Below are positions 21,349 to 34,535 of a DNA stretch of 64,000 nt, piece by piece (the first letter of the stretch is position 1; each line of letters begins with the position of its first letter). This stretch comes from Arthrobotrys musiformis (taxonomy: Eukaryota > Ascomycota > Orbiliomycetes > Orbiliales > Orbiliaceae), in the NCBI GenBank assembly GCA_036971715.1, contig JAVHJL010000001.1:4774001-4838000 (forward strand). Direction: 5' to 3'. The notes beneath the pieces are model-generated. The model was not told where the DNA came from. It made no database searches and saw only the letters and a list, made by a program, of their open reading frames with translations. The translations under genes and the position numbers were made by a program.

Positions 21349-24300
21349 TTATATTTCCTCTGACGGAGTTTTAAAATAAAAATATGAAAGAAGAGCAGAC
21401 TCGTGTCCCAGAACAATCTTACTACCATGTCTATCCCAATATTTGACTCTGCGGTCGTGCGGAAGCCAGATAAGCCTTTCCCCGCCTCGGATCAACCAGT
21501 TGTCTCGAAAGGTTATGTTCGAACCAACGGAAGACTCTATGCTATCGTTCCAGTCGCGATATTCAACCTTTGGAAAGATATTTAAATGCTGGCCATTGCG
21601 ATCGGTCAATCTGCGCTTGTCGGCATCGAAAGCAAATGGGGAATGCTGGGCACGGTCTCCGTCTCCTAGCATTTCCAATGGCGTCCCCGTAGCGGTATCC
21701 CATAGCAGGACACCCTGGTTCTCGTAACCGAAACTGTGTTTTAGTACGACCCCAAATACGTCGCCATCATGCGAGAAGATGGGCTTATGTACTGAACCAG
21801 GTCGGTAACCATCGTGGAGCCCAGCTAAATGTACTTGATGGTCAAGGACTTCTAATATCTGCAACACCGCTCCTGTGGCAACATTCCAGAGTTTGATCGT
21901 TTGATCGTCCGCTACAGACGCGAGCATCTCGGCACTGGGTGAGAATAAGATATTACCAACAGCGTAATCATTCCCTCCGAGTGTTCGTAACAGGTTTCCC
22001 TCTTCACTCCAGAGCTTTATCGTAGTGTCGTTTGATGATGATGCAAATGCCTTGCCGTCAGGCGAGAATGTGACACACCTGATATCGTCTGTATGTTCTT
22101 CCAGCGCCGCGGGCGACGCTCCCGTAGCAACAGTGTTGGTGTGGTTAGTATCCCATAATTTCACTGTATTATCTACCAGTACAGCTAGCATTCTGCCATC
22201 GGGTGAAAAAGCGATCCCTTGGCCGCCGATAGATCTGGTGCGGAGTTGACAGGATTGCAGTAATACACCTGTATCGATGTCCCATAATTTTATGGTACAA
22301 TTGGAGTATACAGCTGCAAGCATTTTGCCATTAGGTGAAATTGCCATCCTTTGAACATAATCATAACTCTCTTCCGTCCTTTGCTCATCTCTCTGTTCGA
22401 ACGTTTGGGTTAATGCATCTGTGGAAGCGTTCCATATTTTTATGGTTGTATCCCAATCGGCTAACGCAATTATTCGATTATTCTTCGGTGAAATTGCAGC
22501 GGCAGCGATAGTTATTTTCTCCCCATTTTCATTTTCATCTTCCGTTCTTGGGGACCCCTCTTGTGTCGGAGAGTACTCGTGCTCACTCAGCATCTGCAAA
22601 AGATCTCCTGTATCAGTCTCCCATACCCTAACCGTTCCATCGTGGGATGCCGACGTAAGTGTTTTGCCATTCTCGGGTGCGAATGCGATGCTGATGACCT
22701 CGTCACTATGACCTTCTAGTGTCCTCAACAATGTACCTGTAGTGGAATTCCATAATTTGACCGACTTGTCGTCTGATGCACTTGCGAGGATTTCGCTATC
22801 CGGGGAAAATGCGAGCACACCAACTGGCGAATGATTCCCAATCAACTCTTTTAATAACGACTCTGTACAAAGGTCCCACAGTTGTATTATTTGACCCGGG
22901 TCTGAATTGTTTCTCCGTAACACCGCGAGTAATTTGCTATCTGGCGAGAATACAGTAGCAACGCAGGTACTCCCAGGCTTTAACGTCGTTAATAATGTTC
23001 CGGTAATAGTATCCCACAATTTGATTGAAGGAGTCTCTGCGCCCGTGATACAATCCTCTGCTAATGCTAGCAATTTACCATCAAGCGAGAAAGCAACTGC
23101 AAGAGAAAGTGACCCGCTATGCCCTTCCAACGTCTGCAGAGTTGAGCCCCATGAATTTTGAACGTAGGGGAATCGGTGTAGAAAAGGAACAGTCCGAATT
23201 GGATCAAATATCGTCCTAATTATGCTTTTTTTCGGGGCGAATATAAGGGCCGATGCGTATGTTTGCAAGGGCGCCCTGTATATAATATCTTGGAATTGAA
23301 GCATGAATCGCCTTATGTCGTTGATTAATTCGTCCAAAGCAGTGGCATCATCTGTCTGAAAGTTGTCAACTTTTCCTCCTAGTAGTTGGTATTAGGAGCT
23401 TGATAAACTCACATTTAGGATAGTCCTCAAGCCTTCCACTGCTCTCAATACCTCGAATTTTAAATCCAAAAGACTTGTTGCCTCGAGCCAGTGCAACAAA
23501 TGTTTTTGGAGAAATTTATGGGTTTGGCCATTGTCGGTTAAGCGATGACCGCTTCTAACTAAGTGAGATATCCAGTAACGGCAAGCGTATCGAAGCTCTG
23601 GTGGGAAGTGTTTTCCTATTACCTCTCCACGAATCTCGCTTCTGAGCGTTCCTGGAGATGGAAGGTTGCAAATGTTCCTTCTTAGCCCTGCCTCTGTGGA
23701 GCCCGACATCAAATCAATACATTTGCTAGCGATAAATTTGTGTGATTCGCTTTCATCAACCCAAAATATATTTTTTTCTCGAAAAGAGCGGTCGAGGAGA
23801 AAGTCCCGGAAAGACAAGTGAAATGTTCTTATCGGGTCGTTGATGTTCTTGGGTATGTCGAGAACGGATTGCAACGGTCTTAGTCTGCAACGAACCGTAT
23901 TTTCGCGAAGTGATAATAGGCGTGCCAGAGATGGAGCTGACATTGGGCTTGCAAGGTTGATGATTGTGCCAACTATTTGTCGGAATTCTTCAAGGAGTCT
24001 TTGTTGTTGGGAAGGATTTTGCCCGACAACCAGTTGATTCAGAACTGGAAGGTAGGTTATCTGTAGCTGTGAAGTCTGCCACTCGGTCTGATAATCGAGA
24101 ACTACTTTGATCTGGTCTTCGGGATCCCATTGCTCATCCCCAATGAACTTGCATAAAGTTGCAGCGTAGATAAATAGTGGTGTGGCTCTTTGCACCAGCT
24201 TTTCGAGATGCTCCTCGCTCGGCCATTTTTCTGGGAGGGAAGCATCATCCCGCTCTTCCCGTATCTTATCAAATTCATCCTGTATGAAAAGTGTAATGTC

Positions 24301-26108
24301 GTGCTCAATATCTGGTATTTCGTGCAATGCGGTATTTTCGTATATATTTCCAGGGAGCTTTTTGAAGCCGGAGATAATTGGTAAATCCTCCCGGCTCGTC
24401 AAGAACACCCGCATATCGACAGTCTTTAAACCTTTCAGCTGACCTAAAAGATGAATTATCAATTTTATAGTTTCTGTCTCCTCGCATTCATCGAGAGCAT
24501 CGACAACCAAAACCAAGCTGGCGGTTTTGGCCAGATCCCGGACCTCCGAAAGAGGTTGAAAAATCAGTTTATCGAACTGTTCCTTCAGATTTTTCATGAA
24601 AATATCCGGATCGACTTGAATGGCCTTTTTAATTTTCGATCCGATTTCGAAATCATAATTCGCTAGTTGTGTAGCTATCGTCGTAAAGAAACGGGCACCG
24701 GTTCGGCGATCTCCTTCTTCGCGGTTGAAGAAGAAGCTGCCAGCCAGTTGTCTACTTATGTTTAAATTCTCAGCTACTGTTCTGGATATTGTGGACTTTC
24801 CGGTCCCCGCTTTGCCAAGTAGCCAGAATATGGTTTTCCCCTCCGGGTTCTCGATCCAATTTGTGATAGCCTTGAGAAGATCTACCCGAGTACCCGCCAG
24901 ACAGCCGGACTTGTGCTGGTCTGTGTAGCTCCAGTAGGCTGCACCTTCGGCGATAGGTAGATTTAGGACGATCCTTTCCGGTTGGACCCTCTCGCCCGCT
25001 ATTATGTATGAGAAAAACAGTTAGCGGTTAAGAATTTCTTTCGTCGCCGGTTAACCAATTTCCGAGGGAGTGGCTCTAGCGCCCGCCTCGATACTCTACA
25101 GCGACGGAAGACCTGAACGGGATATTACTTACCTCTGAAAGGTAGCCGTAGTATAAGCTCTTTCGCAAAAGCTGCGGCAGATAAAGCTGCATACGGTTGC
25201 CAGACTTTGTTTTTATGACTATCAGAATAGTCACAAATACCTCGAATAACCAACGAGGGCAACTCGTCCATTATTCCTGCGGCCTCCATTTCAAAGCACG
25301 ACACACCCTTCTCCCGAGCCAAAAGGTCCCTGGTGAGTCCGTGTTTCATAACTTGGTTGCCGGATGCGATTAATCCATAGTGAATGTACGGCTCGTCATT
25401 CAGGCGAGAAGCCCTTTCAACAATGGAGTTGCACAAGTTGCAAGAATCATTCTCTGGAGGGTGATCATAATCTGCTTTGAAGAGTTTGTCACTATAGTTC
25501 GGCGGGCGAGCGAACTCCAGTGGGACGATTCCATTTTCCAGAGAATGTGCGATGATACGATCAACGTAGACGCTATTTTTTTTTCGAGGGTACGCCTCAG
25601 ATCCAGGCTGGCTGCCTCCTTGCAGTTGACTATCCGCCTTTAGCTTCGCTGTCGCCGCCAGGAAGACCTTTGGCGGCTTATTAAGTACGCCGCTCTGCAC
25701 AAACCGACCCGCTTGTACTGTTTTCCCAAAGTCATATTGTAGCACGCCGCCAAAACCCGGGACCGGCTCGCTCACTACCACATCGCCTAACCTTATATCG
25801 CGTTGGGGCGGGTCCGGCGCTCCACCAGCTATTCCTACCATCAAGGCAGCTTCTATATCCGGAAAGCTCTGTCGCATTTGTTTAGCAACAATCGCCGCGG
25901 ACGTTACACCGTAAACACCGGACGGAAGGCACGCAATTATGACATGATAAGAACCTATCCGGCCGAACTCGTACGTATTGTCGTCCGAACGATCTTGCGG
26001 TAGGGGTGAGTGTCGTTCGTCCAGCATGGCGATAGCCGCGGCGAACTCCAAAGGTAGGGCGCATATCCAACCTAGGGAATAGCTCTTACGATCGAACCGC
26101 CGGTCCAT
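21349..26108 (-). CDS. STAND/NLR receptor: nucleoside phosphorylase-like domain + NACHT + WD40 repeats
   Basis: Minus strand: exons 26108..25133, 24998..23413, 23355..21349, all joining in phase, 1522 aa. Residues 1-325 are a PNP/UDP-phosphorylase-type domain with the receptor-class signatures GWICALPLEFAAA, GIAGGA and IRGICDYSDSHKNK (the Asp used by phosphorylases is intact). A CLAGTRVDLL linker leads to a NACHT NTPase with Walker A GKAGTGKS (about 387-394) and Walker B VVDALDE (Asp about 492), then a helical arm containing FHLSFRDFLLD. The last 600 residues hold about ten or eleven WD40 repeats ending in (I/V)KLW(D/N) motifs. They are diverged from each other, unlike the near-identical repeats of fast-evolving HET-type receptors. 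Such proteins are fungal analogues of NLR immune/incompatibility receptors: WD40 sensing, NACHT oligomerisation, PNP-like output. No frameshift or stop is seen. Confidence 0.93.
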
Positions 26109-27106
26109 TTTGTCTCAACGGTGGTACGATAAACCAAAACTTAAACTCTGGGAGCACTATAGCTATAGAGCTAGAGCCATGAGAATAAAATTTTGCAAGG
26201 TGTAATGTCTGATTGAGGGACAATTCAGGAAAGGCTGAAGATTTACCTGTATGTATGTACATGTGGGGCCAGAAAAATGATAAACCCACAGCCTTGCCTT
26301 GGTAAGTCGGACGGATTTCTGCGTGTACAATAGCATAATACCCCTCACACGTGGACAGGCGTTATTGAGGAGACACCCCGCATATAGCCTATCAGCAGTG
26401 CATGTAGGTACCTAGTAGCCTAGACGTTGTCTCAGCGCCAGTCACTCAATTGTGGCCTAGACGTGGCTAAAACAACCCGAGAATAGAAAAGCAATAGCGC
26501 ATGTATCTACAGACAGATAGTCTTCAGTATCAACACGCGCTCACAAGAATCAAAGTCAGGTAGTAGTAGAAATAGAGTGCGGTCTAAACGAATCGGGCGG
26601 GGCGAGCAGGGGTGTGAGATGTTTCATTTTGGGCAGGTTTTGCGTTGGGCGTGTTTTGATTTGGACGTTTTGGGTCGCAACAACTGGGAACGAGCCTGGT
26701 CGCAACAACAACAACAAAACAGATGTAAACAACGACATTAAACACAAAAGCGGCGATAATTAAACCCTTCGCTTCCCTTTTCAAGAACAGGAATCCAGTG
26801 GCTGATGCACACCACCATCTCCGTCTCCTTCAACCTCCTTCAACCTCCAACCATCCTCTCTTCTCATCCCCTCGATTACCGCGTTCCCATTGCGATAAAT
26901 TCCCTATACAGACCGCAGCTGACGAGCCTCAACTGCATCTCCCCGCCTCTGCCCGTTTCCAAGTCTCCCGTCCCAATTCGACATCAACGACCGATACAAC
27001 AACTTCAACACTTTTCAGCATCGCCAACACCGGCAACGGTGGTTCCAATACCCGTCTGAATTCTATATACGCTTCAAACTGTCCAAGAGGCATTCCTCCA
27101 TCCGCC
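26109..27106. other. divergent promoter region between receptor and Ppc89-like gene
   Basis: Holds the upstream regions of two divergent genes. An open frame continues upstream of the Ppc89-like ATG to 26798, but it starts with GTG and is Pro/Ser/Thr-rich, so it is more likely 5' UTR. Nothing else recognised. Confidence 0.45.
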
Positions 27107-30100
27107 ATGGACAGTTCTTTCCGATCCCGCTCACCTTCAACCACACATGGTTCCTACTTTCACGATTCCGATCAAGACGCGCACGATTATACGCGACTAC
27201 GTCTGCAACAGCAGTTAGCCCGAGACCTAGACGGCTCGCCTGCTTCCCACAAGTCCGATAGTACGATTGGCTCTCTGGGGATTTCTGAAGGCGCCGGCGC
27301 TATGTCCACTCGAAGGCTGGACAATAATATACTACCACAGACCCCCAATCTTGACTCAAAATTTGTCAACTCTCAATTCAAGGACTTCAGTACCATTGGT
27401 GTCGCTGTCCGAAATCGACTATTTCCTGGCATGTCTAATAATACCGAGGACAGTGCAGAAATCGGACGTGGTATCTCTGAAGAACACACCAAGACTGACA
27501 AGTCTTCTACGCTTGGCTCCATATTTGCCAGAACCGCAGCCAGAACGGCCTCTGATAACAACGGCAAGCTGGCCGTCCCCGCTGTAAGCCAGACCTCCCT
27601 CCTCCCCGCCTAATACCCCCATTTCTCCCTTCGAATATGTGTTGTTTCTACGTCACTGAGGGAGTTTCGTCAATAAATATTCGATAAACAATGGAACGGG
27701 AGAATTGTGCTGACATTTCCTGCTGCAGGCTGGAATCAACGCCGGTCCCCGCCGCTTGTCTCCAAACACCCGGGCCAGAATGCAGCCAACGGTGGTAGAC
27801 GAGTCAATGGAACTTAGCTCGTACTCAATTGGTTCTCGTTTTAGTGGGTCGAGACGTGCTAGCCGTGATGTTCGCTCTACTAAAGAACAAGCCGCTAAAG
27901 AGAAACTGCAAGAAGCAGCTGTTATCAAGGAGAATATTCCCCTCCGTGCTGCCTCCCATGGCTCCCATGCCGCTGCTTCGGGCCGTGTTACTTCGAACAC
28001 CGCCGCTTTTCTCAATACCGAGAAGCTTTTCAGAGATATGGGCTTCTCCTCTGACGAATCTGATTTTTCAGAAATCAAACCATGTGATTCTCCATCTTTG
28101 CGAAAGTATCACAAGCGGGCCGCGTCTAAGCCACGGGTCCCGAGCGTGACCGGAACATCCATCAAGTTGCCCGATATGACCGGCATCTCTGATTTGGTTT
28201 CCAGCATCGACCACGGTAACCATGTCTCGAACCGTTCACAGCGTGCTGCAATCCAACAAGTCCCAGTTCCGATTGATGAACGGGAGCTACTCGTATCACT
28301 TAAGAAGCTACAGAAGAAAGTTGCTGCTCTTGAAGCAGATAAAGAACGTGAGAGAAAGCGCACACAGGAATTGGAGAAAAACTTCGAGGAAACACGACAG
28401 CTCTACCAAATCGAGGCCGATGGCCGCAAGCAATTAGAAGCTGAGCTCAACAATCGTAAACGAGCAGATAGCGCTCTCGGAGGCGAAATCGACAGCCAGC
28501 AAGGCTCCCCACGCCAGGTCGCCGCAGACCTCAGAGCCAGACACTTGGCCGAGTTGAAGAGTCAGTTTCCCCGCTCGAAAATCTTCCATAAATCTGAAAT
28601 TTTTCTTTATTTCCCAAATACTATTTCGTAATTGTTTCCGAGCTAACCAGCCGTTTGACGTCACAGAGCTGGAGACTGTTGTCTCCTCATACAGAAACCG
28701 CATTGAAAGCGTCGAGAAGAAGTATGCGACGATGCAACAGGACCTCGGGCTTGTCTCACAAGAAAGAGATATTGTCTGCGGCAACCTGGCTCGTAAGAGT
28801 GCTCATAATGAAGAACTCCAAGAAGAAATAGAGAGTCTTCGTAAGGAGAACGATGAGCTAGCCCAAGAAAATGAGCTCCTGTCTGGCGACGTCGAGCGGC
28901 TTATGAGGGATCTCGACCAGAAAGACAAGGAGGTCGACCATGAGAGAAAGCTCATGAATGATAAAATCAACCGTTACCGTGAGAAAGTTGCTAGAACTAG
29001 CAGAATTGCAACCGAGAGTACGCTTGCAGCAAATTCCTACCAAGCTATCACTCGAGGTTGGAAATCTGCCGTTAAGCAAGATTCAACACCGGAGGAGTAC
29101 GCCATTGCAAAGGGTAATGCCGCCGATATTAAGAAATCGGAGACTCGAAAGGCTTCTACCTCGAAGAATGCTCAACCCGCAAAGCCGGCAATTAAGGTCG
29201 CGCGAGAGACGGGAAAACACACTGAGGAGCGTGTTCAACAGCAAGTTGACACAGAACTTAAGAAGTTGTTCCCCTCCAACTCCGCTGCCCCTGCCCCTGC
29301 TCCCGCTCCTGCTCCCGCCCCTGCCCCTGCCACTACCACAGCTTCGGCTGCTGCGAAGAGGAAGATTTCTAACTCTACGACTGCTAGCAGGTCTTCCACA
29401 AAACCTCATGTTAAGAAGACCCGAATGGTTGTCGAAGAGTACTCGGAATCGGAAACTGAGCAAGCCGAAGCTCCACAAAATTTCTTGGACGTTCCATTCA
29501 CCGCACCAACAACCGGAGAATCTTCCTTCATTGAGGCCCACATGGACGACACGTTTACGGAACCGTCTATATCTGAGTCTCGCATCCACAGAGAGGCGGC
29601 AGGTGATATGTTAGATGATGACACAAACACCAGCTTCGTCCAGGTAAGATCCACTGCCCCTGCTCCACCCCAACCAAGGCGTAGCAACCTTGTCTCACGA
29701 CGCTTTGTGCAGAGTGAGGGCGTTGCTCGTTTAAGAAGGGAAATATTGGAGGAACGGCGGCAGCTCGAAGCCTTCACGTCTCAACAACGTGATGCCGAGA
29801 GAGACACGCAAATCCGAACCGAGCGTTCCACACGTCGAAATGATAATGCCGACGAAAAGGCTCCCGCGGTGAAGAAGCGTGTCCACATCTTCTCTGAAAA
29901 GGACGAGACTACGATCGAAGACGAGGAAGTCGGCCACCCTTTCTTGCGCACATCCATGATTGCAAACGACACAGAGGAAGATATTGTCCAAAGTGTGTTC
30001 GGTAACGTTCTTAATGAACTACCCCGCTCCCCCCCATCACCCCCATCCTCGCAACAGACTGTCAAGAGACATGTCAGCGTTTCTTCTGGCCTTCGTGCCT

Positions 30101-30703
30101 CTGAGGATTATAATGGTGACGCACACAATGCCCTTGACCGTGTCTGCATCCACAACGCACACTCTTGTACAATTTGCCATCGCCAGTCCGCTCTCGAGGA
30201 GTGCCAGGCCAAAGGCCACATTGTCAATGAATCTTTTGATGTCGACATCCCAGAGGTTATTCCCGTTTCACATCGTATGGAGAATGATCCCGAGTTCGCC
30301 GAAGGCGAGGTTACGATGAGACCAAGCCAACCGCCCAAGTATGCTCTTGACAAAGTCACGAAGCAAATCCAGGATGAGTTAGAGCACCTTAAGCTGTAAG
30401 TTCTTCCCCACTCCTCCCCTATGCTCAGAACGCTAAGTACTAACAATGTCCTACAGCGAGTATAAGCAAATCGAAGCTGAATATCTTGCTTGTGATCCAT
30501 CCCTTGGACGTCGCAAACGTAAAACATTGACAAACCAGCTCACCGAAATAGTCGAGCTTATGGACAAGAAAGCAGACCAAATATATGCTCTCTACGACGT
30601 TGCTGAAGGTGTCACTGCCGACGAAACCTCCCCAGTCCCAGCGAAAGCCAGCTCTCGGCGACATAGTACTGGCAGCCGAATCAGTGGCCACATCGTTGTT
30701 TAG
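27107..30703 (+). CDS. ppc89: spindle pole body protein of the Ppc89/Cep57 type
   Basis: Model: join(27107..27583, 27729..28560, 28667..30395, 30457..30703), 1094 aa. The N-terminus carries the GSYFHDSD and YTRLRLQ motifs of fungal Ppc89 proteins, followed by a disordered Ser/Thr-rich region. A coiled coil spans about residues 340-545 (LVSLKKLQKKVAALEADKERERKR.. and VEKKYATMQQDL..). An Ala-Pro repeat lies near 643-658. Then comes a Cys/His patch CIHNAHSCTIC. The C-terminal Cep57 microtubule-binding type domain is at about 985-1065 (KYALDKVTKQIQDELEHLKL ... GRRKRKTLTNQLTEIVELMDKKADQIYALYDVAE). In fission yeast Ppc89 is a core scaffold of the spindle pole body that recruits septation-initiation components. 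I chose the ATG at 27107 because the family motifs start right after it. The symbol is by family resemblance. Confidence 0.82.
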
Positions 30704-32565
30704 ATTGTTTTTTCCACCCCCACTTATTTCGTTGTGAATATGAATAATTATCGATACCGTACTCTTGATTATCACGACTTTGGCAGTACGCGGTGTCCAA
30801 AAGCGACTTGGATTTTTTTTTTTTTTTTCGACTCTTAATATTTTGGATAGTTTCGATGCGAGAACCCTGTTTGATTGACTGATTACTATTGCTTCTTCTT
30901 TTTTTCGATTCCACGATTACGCCGTTTTCTTTTCTTACCAGTCCATGGTATTGTTTCATCGACTGGTTCTTACTGGTTTTTCTTTTTCGATTCCACGATT
31001 GCGTTTATTTTTTTTATCGGTCCACGACACATTGCTTCGTCGACTTGTTTTTTTGGCTTCTCCTTCTTTCCATCGCGACAGACTCGTTCATCCGGCCCCA
31101 GGATGAACACACTTGCCGACGCCTTTCCAACCGTTGACGATTCTCATCAAATTCGTTACGCTCAACCACTCGACCCTAGGGTGGACATTCCGTCTGACAT
31201 CCTTATCATTATTATCATTGTGCTACACTTCTGTTGTAATGGTGTACATGTCATGGGTTATGACAACTTTTGCATTATCGGGGTTTTTGAGTATAGCCTC
31301 TTCTTTTGGTACCGTTTTTTGTAACGGGTATTCCTTTTTTTCTTCTTTTCTTTATCAGTTTGGTTCACTTTTGCTTCTTAGGACTCTTTTGTAATTGCTT
31401 GGAGTCCCCCTTTTTTTTTTTCCTTATTGGGTTTTTACGGTTCTTCATTGAACTCTTGTTTTGGCGTTTTTGTCACAGGAGTTCTTGGGTTTTTTGGGTT
31501 TCACGGTTTTGTTTTCATTAGTTTCTGCTTTTCTTTTGGGTTACGGTCGTCTCCACATAGGTTTGGATTGTCGAGACATTAACCGTGGGTACGGTACTAC
31601 TGGGTAAATTAAGTCTTTTGCTTTTTTACTTGTTTTCCTCAGAGTTATGCTTTAGTACCGACCCATTTCCTTTTAACCCACCCTTTTGTTGAAGTTCAGT
31701 GAATGCTGGATGGATGTCATGCAGATATGTAAAATGTGAACGGCCGTGTTTATAGTCTTTGCATTTGTTGGAGCTAGCTGGCATGATGTTGTTTTAGAAT
31801 GGAATTGTAGGATTAAAGATTTTTTGAATAAAAGTGGAAGTTTTCAATAAGTTTTGGATTTAATTTTTGGGAGAGTTCTAGTATATGGTCTGAGACAGGT
31901 GGAATACTTCATATGGATATTTACGTATACAGGTACCTAGATATCTAGATGCGACATGCAGGCGTTTAGTAGTCGTTGCGGTCCTTGATCTATCAATCTT
32001 TAGATATATTTTCTATATACGCCGAGTCTAAGGCGGTATATGCTAAGCGATCCGATATTTTATATCACACGATTCCTTAGATAGATATTCGATATTGATA
32101 GTCCGAAGGTATCATGTTAGAATTCAGATCCATACCAGAATTTTATCCAATTCCACGAGATATTATAGTGTACACATACCTACAATGGTATGTAGCGCGG
32201 TATTTGTCTTATCCACATAGTTCCTGAAGAAACACATTCTGATTTTTTTTTTGTTCCTTCTCCTTATTGATCGGCTGCATAGCCTGGTGTTTTATATCGA
32301 TGGAGCATGAGAGAGTAATGTTAGCCGACAGATGGGGCATTGCTCTTGATTAGTTCGAGTGAGGTAAATAAGTCGGTAAAGGAGTGGTAATAATATACAT
32401 ATGAATCATAAGGGTAGAATATAAGTTTAAAATCGCAATACATAAAAAGTCCGTTAAAAAAAGTGAAGGGGAAGAAAGGCTACGCAGATGGGAGGGAAAT
32501 AACAAGGCCCGCATCTATCAGCTAAAAAAACAAAAAAACATAAATTGAAATTGCGTATCGAAAGA
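30704..32565. other. T-rich convergent intergenic region
   Basis: Between the convergent Ppc89-like and glucanase genes. The first 900 bases are strongly T-rich on the + strand, which makes spurious open frames full of Phe. A degenerate duplication is visible: a TTTTTCGATTCCACGATT segment occurs at about 30901 and again 82 bases later at about 30983, each followed by a similar CATCGACT/CGTCGACT region. No gene supported. Confidence 0.5.
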
Positions 32566-34535
32566 TTACAAAATCTCTGATAGCTTGCCGAAGCTGGGAA
32601 TCGGCTTCTCGCAGTGCCAATCCCTATCATAAGCCTTCTCGGGCATGATTCCGCCCTCGAGACCGGCTTTGTAACTCCACAGTGGGGCGGACTCGGTCTT
32701 CCAAGTCCAGTAGAACCAACCCCAGGATTTCTCGAACGCATCCATCTGTGCTTCCGCCCAGGTCTTCAAGAACAGCTTATACTCGGGCGACATATCCTTC
32801 GGGTCGGCGTTGGCCAGATCGCAGCTGCACTGTTTGTCGCCTGTTGGGCAGGATGGGCCGCCGGTGAAGAAGGTACCGGTCCACCTAGCGCCGTTTCCAA
32901 TTCCGTTCAGGTACTGCGTACAATCCGTATCCGCCTGAGACCACTCCCCCACCATTGTTGGACCGAACCCAGTGGCCGTGTTCATGCTTCCGGTAATCTG
33001 CTCCACCCAGACATTGCATGCGAACTCGATTTTCTGAGCATGAGTCTTCGATAGAAGCGCGGTGTCGAAAATGACGTATTCGTGACCATCCAACACCATC
33101 GAGTCGCCGAGTCCTGTCATTCGGCCGTGCCATTCTCCGAGTCCTCTAAGAGCGTCGGACATAACTTGCGAGGCCTCGATTCCATTATCCTTCACGATCT
33201 TGTAGGCTGATTCCGTCCACTGAATCAAAAGGTTGATATCGTGATCCCGTCCGGGTTCGTTGGCTAGACCGTAGAAGGCGATGATGTTTTTGTATCTATC
33301 CTGCGCGAAGAACTTTGAGAGCTTGTCGTGGATCTTTAAAGATTTCTGTGCGTTCGCCGGACCATCCGGACCGGTTAACCAGTTGACTTTTCCTTGACGG
33401 CCGGAGTGGTTCCATGAATTTTGACTGCCGGGGAGACCGTGGAGGTCGAGTTTAATCCTCAACCCGTATTTTCTAGCCCATTCAATCCCTCGGAGAAGGT
33501 ATCGCCACGAGATCTGAGAAACGTACGGATCACCCTCGTAAGTCTCCACGGCCCAGTAACTAAACGGAATACGAATGTGATCCAACCCCGCCGCCGCGAT
33601 GGCCGCAAAATCCGCTTCGGTGATAAAAGTAGCATAATGTTTTTCCAATACCTGCGCTGCCTTTTCGGGTCCAAGGAAGAGAGTTAGGCCGTATTCGTCG
33701 TATATTGATGCCGAACGGGGGTAGTCGAATAGCGATGGGGTGATGAATGGTTCGAGCGATAGCCACCCGCCGAGGTTTACACCGCGAGCCGGACGGTCGG
33801 TATAAGACCCCCATGGTTTCGTGAGAGGCGGTACTTGCGGGTTCGCACGGGCGGTATTGGAGTAAGACGAGTTCAAACCGACAAGCGGTAACCCACCGAC
33901 GGTTTCGGTTGTGAAAGTGCAGTTGAAACCTTCGAGACTCAGCCAGGATGTTGTATCAAAGTAGGACCCCTTCGAAGCTTTTGGAATATCCGAGGGCGAA
34001 GGGCAAACGACCTCCGGTTCCTCCTCCTCCTCGTCATCTGGGGTTGAGGTTTTTGTCGGGGAGGCCGTTCCAGATGAAGTATTCGACGGCGAGGAGCCGG
34101 TCTTTGAAGGTTGCGGTGGTGATGCTCCACTACCCCCGCTACCACTGTTGCTACCACTCGTCTCCTCGGCAGCTTGAGATGTCGCGGCCGCCTCTGAAAC
34201 ATTATTCGTAGTCGTCGAACCCACACGGATAACTTTTTGACTTATCAGTACTGCGATCACAATACCAGCTATAGCTAGCAATGATATCAAAGCCGTTATC
34301 GATATCCCTGGTTTGTTTCAAGAATTGCTCGTTAGCGAAGTGGTTTTTAAAATATGGGGATAACTTGGCGCAAAAAAAAAGCCGAACAGAGGGGGTGAGG
34401 GGGGAATATCTTACATAGCTTTCGTCTGGACTTTTTGGCTGCTGTTGCTGCTGCGGGGTGGATTCCTGCTAATTTGTCTGGGGTGCCGGTGCTGGGCGGC
34501 GTCAGACTCTCCATGCGAATATCTCTCTGCGCCAT
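32566..34535 (-). CDS. exgD: membrane-anchored exo-beta-1,3-glucanase (GH5), ExgD-like
   Basis: Minus strand: exons 34535..34415 and 34307..32566, 620 aa. A short basic cytosolic tail (residues 1-40, ending KKSRRKL) is followed by one membrane span (about 41-65), then a Ser/Thr/Pro-rich and acidic stalk (about 70-130). That makes a type II membrane protein facing the wall. The GH5 catalytic domain shows RGVNLGGWLSLEPFI, the HIRIPFSYWA strand, LDLHGLPGSQNSWNHSG, the acid/base glutamate in GLANEPG, and the nucleophile glutamate in VGEWSQ. Both catalytic residues are present. The architecture is that of Aspergillus glucan 1,3-beta-glucosidase D, which trims beta-1,3-glucan during wall remodelling. 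It is shorter than ExgD mainly in the stalk. The symbol is by family resemblance. Confidence 0.9.

Noticed and set aside
26798..27106. Upstream extension of the Ppc89-like frame
   Set aside because: It begins with GTG, has no ATG before 27107, and its Pro/Ser/Thr-rich text does not match the family start, which lies just after 27107.
29640..29660. Possible intron start (CAG|GTAAGA) inside the Ppc89-like third exon
   Set aside because: The frame stays open and protein-like straight through, with no acceptor that would improve the product.
30875..31521. Several Phe/Ser-rich open frames up to 149 aa
   Set aside because: All stem from T-rich DNA with open frames in all three phases; not coding-like.
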